The notes below the pieces were generated by a model. It was given only the letters and a program-made list of their open reading frames with translations. It was not told the origin of the DNA and searched no databases. The position numbers and the translations under genes were made by a program. Shown here piece after piece: positions 56,113 through 64,000 of a DNA stretch of 64,000 bases; within the stretch, counting starts at the first letter, position 1; each line of letters begins with the position of its first letter. This DNA comes from Sutcliffiella cohnii (GTDB taxonomy: Bacteria > Bacillota > Bacilli > Bacillales > Bacillaceae_I): positions 4,541,001 through 4,605,000 of the forward strand of contig NZ_CP018866.1 in the NCBI RefSeq assembly GCF_002250055.1. Direction: 5' to 3'.

Positions 56113-57249
56113 ATGAAATTTATTATCCAGCGCGATAAATTACTTCAAAGTGTACAAGATGTGTTAAAGGCTGTTTCAACAAGAACAACCATTCCAATTT
56201 TAACTGGTATTAAATTAGTAACTTCAGAAGAAGGTGTAACTTTAACTGGTAGTGATTCTGATATATCCATTGAATCTTTTATTCCTTCAGAAGAAGATGG
56301 AACTATAAATGTAGAAGTTATTCAACCAGGTAGTGTTGTCTTGCAAGCAAGGTTCTTCAGTGAAATTATTAAAAAACTTCCTATGGATACAGTTGAAATT
56401 GAAGTAGGATCACATAATATGACTGTTATTCGTTCTGGAAAATCAGAATTCAACTTAAATGGACTAGATGCGGAAGAATACCCATTGTTACCTCAAATTG
56501 AAGAAGAAAATGTCTTTCGTATTTCTGCGGACTTAATAAAGAACATCATTCGTCAAACAGTGTTTGCGGTGTCCACCTCAGAAACACGCCCTATCTTGAC
56601 AGGTGTAAACTGGCAGTTGGAAAACAGTGAATTAATCTGTACTGCAACAGACAGTCACCGACTTGCTTTACGGAAAGCAAAAGTAGAATCTGATAATAAC
56701 TTATCTTGTAATGTTGTTATTCCAGGAAAAAGTTTAAGTGAATTAAGTAAAATTTTAGATGATACAAACGAACTAATTGACATTGTTGTAACAGAAAACC
56801 AAGTATTGTTTAAAGCTAAAAATATTTTGTTTTTCTCTAGGTTATTAGATGGCAATTACCCAGACACATCTCGATTAATTCCGTCTGAAAGTAAAACTAC
56901 GATAACAGTTACTACGAAAGACTTTTTACAAGCTATTGATCGTGCATCATTATTAGCAAGAGAAGGTAGAAATAATGTTGTAAAATTCAATACGTTCGAA
57001 ACAGGGTTATTAGAGATTTCATCCAATTCCCCTGAAGTAGGAAAAGTTGTAGAACAAGTTCAAAGTACATCTGTAGATGGAGAAGAATTAAAAATCTCGT
57101 TTAGTGCGAAGTATATGATGGATGCGTTAAAAGCGCTTGAAGGAACAGAAATTGTCGTTAACTTCACAGGAGCAATGAGACCGTTTGTAATTAAAGCCTT
57201 AAACGATGATAATATGTTACAATTAATCTTACCGGTCAGAACATATTAA
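56113..57249 (+). CDS. dnaN: DNA polymerase III beta sliding clamp DnaN
   Basis: The 378-aa processivity clamp, three repeated DNA-clamp domains (about 1-125, 126-250, 251-378). MKFIIQRDKLLQSVQDV, TRPILTGVNW and the C-terminal LILPVRTY are characteristic. AAGGAGG lies 6 bases before the ATG at 56113. The reading frame is open 38 codons upstream, but that part lies over the oriC unwinding element and is not coding. Terminated at 57283-57320. Confidence 0.98.
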   Translation: MKFIIQRDKLLQSVQDVLKAVSTRTTIPILTGIKLVTSEEGVTLTGSDSDISIESFIPSEEDGTINVEVIQPGSVVLQARFFSEIIKKLPMDTVEIEVGSHNMTVIRSGKSEFNLNGLDAEEYPLLPQIEEENVFRISADLIKNIIRQTVFAVSTSETRPILTGVNWQLENSELICTATDSHRLALRKAKVESDNNLSCNVVIPGKSLSELSKILDDTNELIDIVVTENQVLFKAKNILFFSRLLDGNYPDTSRLIPSESKTTITVTTKDFLQAIDRASLLAREGRNNVVKFNTFETGLLEISSNSPEVGKVVEQVQSTSVDGEELKISFSAKYMMDALKALEGTEIVVNFTGAMRPFVIKALNDDNMLQLILPVRTY

Positions 57250-57282
57250 GAGCTTATATAGACTTTTTTAACAGTGCCTAGG

Positions 57283-57320
57283 GAAGGCTACTAGCAAGAA
57301 TGTGTTAGTAGCCTTCTTTT
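57283..57320 (+). terminator. Terminator of dnaA-dnaN
   Basis: GAAGGCTACTA pairs with TAGTAGCCTTC, followed by TTTT. Confidence 0.9.
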
Positions 57321-57383
57321 CTATTTTGAAAAGATTTAGTAATATATAGATAGGCATAAGAACGTTAAAGGATGTGTTAAAAA

Positions 57384-57602
57384 GTGGAAGATGTAAAAAT
57401 TGAAACGGAAATGATAACACTTGGCCAATTTCTTAAATTAGCAGACGTGATTCAATCAGGTGGTATGGCTAAATGGTTTTTACATGAGTACGAAGTCTTC
57501 GTAAATGGCGAACATGACTCAAGAAGAGGTCGAAAACTTTATTCTGGTGATGTTGTCTCAATTTACGGTTTTGGTGAATTTAAAGTAACATCTTTAAATT
57601 AA
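57384..57602 (+). CDS. rlbA: S4-domain ribosome-maturation protein RlbA (YaaA)
   Basis: A 72-aa S4-type RNA-binding protein. LGQFLKLADVIQSGGMAKWF, then VFVNGEHDSRRGRKLYSGDVV, forms the S4 alpha-L fold. In B. subtilis YaaA/RlbA takes part in 50S assembly. The GTG start has AAGGATG upstream. It lies between dnaN and recF in the conserved order; a single DnaA box (TGTGGATAA, 57633-57641) follows. Confidence 0.93.
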   Translation: MEDVKIETEMITLGQFLKLADVIQSGGMAKWFLHEYEVFVNGEHDSRRGRKLYSGDVVSIYGFGEFKVTSLN

Positions 57603-57781
57603 GTTTCGGAGAGAGTCAGAAATCGTACAGATTGTGGATAATTCTGTCTTTTTTCTAGTTGGAATTGTCCTCTTTAGATAGAATGATGTGCACATCTTTT
57701 TGATTGAATACTTTTAAAGTTGCATAAGGAAAACAAAGGAAATCGACTAGTTTTTCTTATGATAAAGTTGGTGAAATCAAT

Positions 57782-58903
57782 TTGTATATTGAACATTTGA
57801 GCGTGAAAAACTATCGAAATTACACATCTTTGGAAGTAACGTTTGAAAAAGGTGTTAATGTAATTATCGGTGAAAATGCTCAAGGTAAAACAAATATTAT
57901 GGAGTCTATCTACGTTTTGGCCATGGCGAAGTCTCACCGAACATCAAATGATAAAGAACTAATAAAATGGGACGAAGAATATGCTAAAATAGAAGGTAGG
58001 CTTCAAAAAAGAAACGGATCATTACCTTTACAACTAGTCATTTCAAAAAAAGGTAAGAAAGCAAAATGTAATCATATTGAGCAATCAAAGTTAAGCCAGT
58101 ACATTGGAAATATGAATGTAGTTATGTTTGCCCCAGAAGATTTGAATTTAGTAAAAGGAAGTCCTCAAGTACGTAGAAGGTTTATTGATATGGAACTAGG
58201 TCAAGTATCGCCTGTTTACATGCATGATTTAGCCAAATATCAAAAGGTGCTACAACAAAGGAACCATTACTTAAAACAACTTCAAACGAGAAAAACAAAA
58301 GACGAGACGATGCTACTCGTTTTAACAGATCAATTAATCGAATTAGCTGCAAAGGTAACAATTAAGCGATTTGCATTTATTGAGCAACTAAGCCAATGGG
58401 CTAAACCTATCCACCATAGCATTAGTAGAGGTTTAGAAGAATTAGCGATTAAGTATAAAACAACTGTTGATAATGTATCAGAAGATATAAATATGTCGAA
58501 AATGGTAAATAGTTTTCACGAAAAATTTGAAAAAGTTAAAGAGAAAGAAATAGAAAGAGGAGTCACACTTTTTGGACCACATCGAGATGACCTTCTTTTT
58601 TACGTGAATGGAAAAGAAGTTAATATTTTTGGCTCTCAAGGACAACAAAGAACAACCGCTCTTTCATTGAAACTAGCAGAAATTGATTTGATTTTCTCAG
58701 AAATTGGAGAATATCCTATTCTTTTACTAGATGATGTCTTATCTGAGCTTGATGACTATAGACAGTCTCACTTATTAAATACCATTCAAGGAAAAGTACA
58801 AACATTTGTTACGACAACAAGTGTAGAAGGAATAGATCATCATACATTGAAACAAGCGGATACGTTCCGAGTAGTTTCTGGTTCTCTACAAAATAAACTT
58901 TGA
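57782..58903 (+). CDS. recF: DNA replication and repair protein RecF
   Basis: An SMC-like ATPase, 373 aa, that loads RecA onto gapped DNA. N-terminal [19 protein letters not shown], Walker [13 protein letters not shown] (about residues 30-41), ABC-type signature [18 protein letters not shown] and Walker [14 protein letters not shown] are intact. The start is TTG with GGTGA upstream. The region just before it in the other strand has no gene. It is followed 11 bases later by remB. Confidence 0.97.
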   Translation: MYIEHLSVKNYRNYTSLEVTFEKGVNVIIGENAQGKTNIMESIYVLAMAKSHRTSNDKELIKWDEEYAKIEGRLQKRNGSLPLQLVISKKGKKAKCNHIEQSKLSQYIGNMNVVMFAPEDLNLVKGSPQVRRRFIDMELGQVSPVYMHDLAKYQKVLQQRNHYLKQLQTRKTKDETMLLVLTDQLIELAAKVTIKRFAFIEQLSQWAKPIHHSISRGLEELAIKYKTTVDNVSEDINMSKMVNSFHEKFEKVKEKEIERGVTLFGPHRDDLLFYVNGKEVNIFGSQGQQRTTALSLKLAEIDLIFSEIGEYPILLLDDVLSELDDYRQSHLLNTIQGKVQTFVTTTSVEGIDHHTLKQADTFRVVSGSLQNKL

Positions 58904-58914
58904 GGTGAGGACAA

Positions 58915-59181
58915 ATGTACTTGCATATCGGCGAAGAAATTATGGTAAGAGCATCTGAGGTTGTGGCAATTTTTGATAAACGCCTATTAAAAACAGAATG
59001 GAAAGAAACACTAACTGCTAATTCATTAGAAAAAATTAAAAATATAAGTAAAAATAATATTAAATCAATCGTCGTTACGACCGAGTATATCTACCTTTCT
59101 CCATTAGCGTCTACTACCTTAAAGAAAAGGTTAGATGAACCGCCGATGAGTGAATCAGTTAGTAATATCGGAATTAGCTAG
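58915..59181 (+). CDS. remB: Extracellular matrix regulator RemB (YaaB)
   Basis: An 88-aa DUF370-family protein, MYLHIGEEIMVRASEVVAIF then STTLKKRLDEP. B. subtilis RemB acts with RemA in activating biofilm-matrix and osmoprotection genes. AGGTGAGG precedes the ATG, 11 bases after recF; located between recF and gyrB as in B. subtilis. Confidence 0.94.
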   Translation: MYLHIGEEIMVRASEVVAIFDKRLLKTEWKETLTANSLEKIKNISKNNIKSIVVTTEYIYLSPLASTTLKKRLDEPPMSESVSNIGIS

Positions 59182-59220
59182 AAAATAGAAAACTGATTAT
59201 GAGTGAAATAAATAATGTAG

Positions 59221-61161
<1,941 letters not shown>

Positions 61162-61310
61162 CTAATAATAGATTGAATAGTAGCCTAACACTGAAGATTA
61201 TGGATTTGCGTTTACATAACGTAATATCCATTTTCTTGCATACATAAATGGTGCTAACGCTATTATACTGATGCAAATTTAAAAGAGAATTTGCAAGGAG
61301 GTACATGAAG

Positions 61311-63824
61311 ATGAGTGAGAGTTCTCCTCGTGTTAAAGAGATTAATATAAGTCAAGAAATGCGAACATCGTTTTTAGATTATGCGATGAGTGTTATCGTA
61401 TCACGTGCCCTACCTGATGTTCGAGATGGGTTAAAGCCTGTTCATCGTCGTATTTTATATGCGATGAACGATTTAGGTATGACTGCAGACAAGGCGTATA
61501 AAAAGTCTGCTCGTATCGTTGGTGAAGTAATTGGTAAGTATCACCCTCATGGTGATACTGCTGTTTATGACACGATGGTAAGGATGGCGCAAGATTTTAA
61601 CTATCGTCATATGTTAGTTGATGGACATGGAAACTTTGGTTCTGTTGATGGAGATTCGGCTGCAGCGATGCGTTATACAGAGGCAAAAATGTCGAAAATT
61701 TCAATGGAAATATTAAGGGATATTAACAAAGACACGATTGACTACCAAGATAACTATGATGGTTCAGAAAGAGAACCTGTAGTATTACCAGCCCGTTTTC
61801 CGAACCTTTTAGTAAATGGAGCTTCAGGTATTGCTGTAGGGATGGCTACAAATATTCCGCCACACCATCTTGGCGAAGTTATAGATGGTGTGCTTGCGCT
61901 AAGTAAAGACCCTGACATTACTATTCCTGAATTAATGGAAATTATACCTGGTCCAGACTTCCCAACAGCTGGCCAAATTTTAGGCAGAAGTGGTATTAGA
62001 AGAGCGTACGAAACCGGCCGAGGCTCGATTACTATACGAGCAAAAGTAGAAATAGAACAAAAACCAAATGGTCGTGAAACGATTCTTGTTCATGAATTGC
62101 CATACCAAGTAAATAAAGCAAAGTTAATTGAAAAAATTGCAGAACTTGTTCGTGACAAGCGAATAGAAGGTATTTCTGATATTAATGACGAATCAGACCG
62201 TAATGGTATGCGTATCGTAATTGAAGTGAAACGTGATGCTAATGCTAACGTTCTTTTAAATAATCTATTTAAACAGACTGCTTTACAAAGTAGCTTTGGT
62301 ATTAACATGTTAGCACTCCAAAATGGGGAGCCGAAAGTTTTAAACTTAAAACAATGTTTATATTACTACTTAGAGCACCAAAAAGTTGTAATTAGACGAC
62401 GTACTGCTTTTGAATTAAGAAAAGCAGAAGCAAGAGCTCATATTTTAGAAGGATTACGTATTGCGCTTGATCATTTAGATCGAGTAATTGCACTTATCCG
62501 GGGTTCTCAAACAGCAGAAATAGCTAAAGAAGGATTAATGACTCAGTTTTCATTATCAGAAAAACAAGCACAAGCTATTTTAGATATGCGATTACAACGT
62601 TTAACTGGTTTAGAAAGAGAAAAAATTGAAGAAGAATACAATGCTCTAATTAAGCTAATCGAAGAGCTAAAAGCAATTTTAGCGGATGAAGAAAAAGTAT
62701 TAGAGATTATTCGCGAAGAGTTGTTAGAAATAAAAGAGCGCTTTGATGATGACCGCCGTACAGAAATTTTAGTAGGTGGATTTGAAAATATTGAAGATGA
62801 AGACTTGATCCCTCGTCAAAATGTTGTTATTACACTAACACATAACGGTTACGTGAAGAGGTTGCCACTATCAACTTACCGTAGTCAAAGAAGAGGTGGA
62901 CGAGGTATTCAAGGAATGGGTACGAATGAGGATGATTTTGTAGAACACTTATTAACAACTTCAACCCACGATACATTATTGTTCTTTACGAATAAAGGAA
63001 AAGTATACCGTGCAAAAGGCTATGAAATCCCTGAATTTAGCCGAACAGCGAAAGGTATACCGATTATCAACCTTCTAGAAGTGGAAAAGGGTGAATGGGT
63101 AAATGCAATAATACCAGTAGAAGATTTTGTTGATGATTGGTACTTATTCTTTACAACAAAACATGGTATATCTAAGCGGTCACCTTTATCGCAGTTTGCT
63201 AACATTCGTAACAATGGTTTAATCGCATTAGGTCTTCGTGACAATGATGAATTAATATCTGTTAAGATGACGGATGGAACGAAGGAAATGATTATTGGTA
63301 CGAAAAAAGGAATGTTAATTCGCTTCCATGAGACGGATGTTCGTTCAATGGGTAGAACGGCAACTGGTGTTAAAGGAATTACATTAGATGCTGATGATGA
63401 AGTAGTAGGTATGGAATTACTAGAAGAGGGGCTAGAAGTTTTAGTCGTTACGAAAAATGGTTATGGGAAACGAACAGCGGCAGAGGAATACCGTATTCAA
63501 AGCCGTGGTGGAAAAGGTATAAAAACATGTAACATAACAGATAAAAACGGTGAGTTAGTATCTGTAAAAACTGTTACTTCAGATGAAGACTTAATGTTAA
63601 TCACAGCGAGTGGTGTTTTAATTCGGATGTCAGTAGACGGTATTTCCAAAATGGGAAGAAACACTCAAGGTGTAAAACTTATTAAGCTTGCAGAAAACGA
63701 ATATGTGACAACGGTCGCTCGAGTAGATAAAGAAGAGGAATCGGAAGAAGAACTAGCGGACGAATTAGCAGATGATAACGTACAACAAGGTGATGCAAGT
63801 TCGGATGGGGAAGTTGAAGAATAA
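61311..63824 (+). CDS. gyrA: DNA gyrase subunit A
   Basis: The 837-aa breakage-reunion subunit. Winged-helix domain with catalytic Y122 ([10 protein letters not shown]), tower and coiled-coil gate, then a C-terminal beta-pinwheel with the GyrA box QRRGGRG. The quinolone-region sequence reads [11 protein letters not shown], so threonine stands at position 83 (Ser in E. coli and commonly in Bacillus). It ends with an acidic tail ([15 protein letters not shown]). AGGAGG is 9 bases before the ATG at 61311; an ATG two codons earlier is too close to it. Confidence 0.98.
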   Translation: MSESSPRVKEINISQEMRTSFLDYAMSVIVSRALPDVRDGLKPVHRRILYAMNDLGMTADKAYKKSARIVGEVIGKYHPHGDTAVYDTMVRMAQDFNYRHMLVDGHGNFGSVDGDSAAAMRYTEAKMSKISMEILRDINKDTIDYQDNYDGSEREPVVLPARFPNLLVNGASGIAVGMATNIPPHHLGEVIDGVLALSKDPDITIPELMEIIPGPDFPTAGQILGRSGIRRAYETGRGSITIRAKVEIEQKPNGRETILVHELPYQVNKAKLIEKIAELVRDKRIEGISDINDESDRNGMRIVIEVKRDANANVLLNNLFKQTALQSSFGINMLALQNGEPKVLNLKQCLYYYLEHQKVVIRRRTAFELRKAEARAHILEGLRIALDHLDRVIALIRGSQTAEIAKEGLMTQFSLSEKQAQAILDMRLQRLTGLEREKIEEEYNALIKLIEELKAILADEEKVLEIIREELLEIKERFDDDRRTEILVGGFENIEDEDLIPRQNVVITLTHNGYVKRLPLSTYRSQRRGGRGIQGMGTNEDDFVEHLLTTSTHDTLLFFTNKGKVYRAKGYEIPEFSRTAKGIPIINLLEVEKGEWVNAIIPVEDFVDDWYLFFTTKHGISKRSPLSQFANIRNNGLIALGLRDNDELISVKMTDGTKEMIIGTKKGMLIRFHETDVRSMGRTATGVKGITLDADDEVVGMELLEEGLEVLVVTKNGYGKRTAAEEYRIQSRGGKGIKTCNITDKNGELVSVKTVTSDEDLMLITASGVLIRMSVDGISKMGRNTQGVKLIKLAENEYVTTVARVDKEEESEEELADELADDNVQQGDASSDGEVEE

Positions 63825-63944
63825 AAGAGTAAATAAATAGAGAGTTAGTCGCTTAAATTAAGCTTCAATGATAAGTAGTACTTTAGTACAAACTGCTTAA
63901 CGTGTTTAATAGTCATTAATTTAAACACTGTCCACAAACTTTAT

Positions 63945-63971
63945 GAGGAACTTAATATGTTCCTCTTTTTC
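63945..63971 (+). terminator. Terminator of gyrBA
   Basis: GAGGAAC pairs with GTTCCTC, followed by TTTTTCTTT. Confidence 0.88.
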
Positions 63972-64000
63972 TTTATTGTAAGGGGTAGGAGGGCATATGA

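Noticed and set aside
63988..64000. Possible start of a further rightward gene (GGAGGG then ATG at 63997)
   Set aside because: Only one codon is visible and the spacing is short, so a gene cannot be supported.

Overview
The window is the replication-origin region of a low-GC, endospore-forming member of the Bacillaceae. The gene order rpmH - oriC - dnaA - dnaN - rlbA - recF - remB - gyrB - gyrA, flanked on the other side by rnpA, spoIIIJ, jag, mnmE, mnmG, rsmG, noc, soj and spo0J, is the classic Bacillus arrangement. yyaC, spoIIIJ and jag point to sporulation. The genus cannot be fixed from the sequence. No rRNA, CRISPR array, intact transposase or prophage was seen.

Layout. 1-9.5 kb is accessory: the end of a peptide-binding protein, a metNIQ methionine importer with a short MetN, a Cof-type HAD phosphatase, an ACR3-like permease with a LysR regulator, an F420-ligase-like protein, a LysE-type exporter, a methyltransferase and a DUF4163/DUF3298 lipoprotein. 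9.7-12.4 kb is proBA under a proline T-box. 12.5-18 kb holds two paralogous double-domain DUF2294 (MpsC-like) proteins, a PAS sensor kinase that has lost its phospho-accepting histidine, a CstA-family transporter and a small DUF2642 protein. 18.3-20.4 kb is an actin-type segregation module (ParM-like ATPase, ParR-like partner, iteron-rich upstream region) in the chromosome. 20.6-30.4 kb holds rlmH, a small CxxH/CxxC protein, the walRKHIJ-htrC cell-wall regulon operon and an M23 endopeptidase. 30.8-31.8 kb is a four-gene tRNA cluster (Lys, Glu, Asp, Phe in transcription order) preceded by a tandem array of tRNA-Lys 5' fragments. 31.9-40.8 kb holds purA, dnaB, rplI, gdpP, yybS, rpsR, ssb, rpsF and ychF. 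41-47 kb holds yyzM, yyaC, the spo0J-soj-noc chromosome-organisation genes and parS sites. 47-54 kb is rsmG-mnmG-mnmE-jag-spoIIIJ-rnpA-rpmH. 54-64 kb runs rightward from oriC to gyrA.

Working together, dnaA, dnaN, recF, gyrAB, dnaB and ssb start and sustain replication. DnaA-box groups occur in the rpmH-dnaA and dnaA-dnaN gaps, and also near rlmH and upstream of mnmE. Soj/Spo0J/parS and Noc organise the origin. WalRK and the M23 hydrolase link this to wall growth.

Most worth a second look: (1) the tRNA-Lys fragment array, whose spacers form stems that differ by compensatory changes; (2) the ParM/ParR-like module beside rlmH; (3) a highly structured, unrecognised RNA candidate between soj and noc; (4) the histidine-less kinase; (5) palindromic composite repeats at 28.5 and 51.5 kb.
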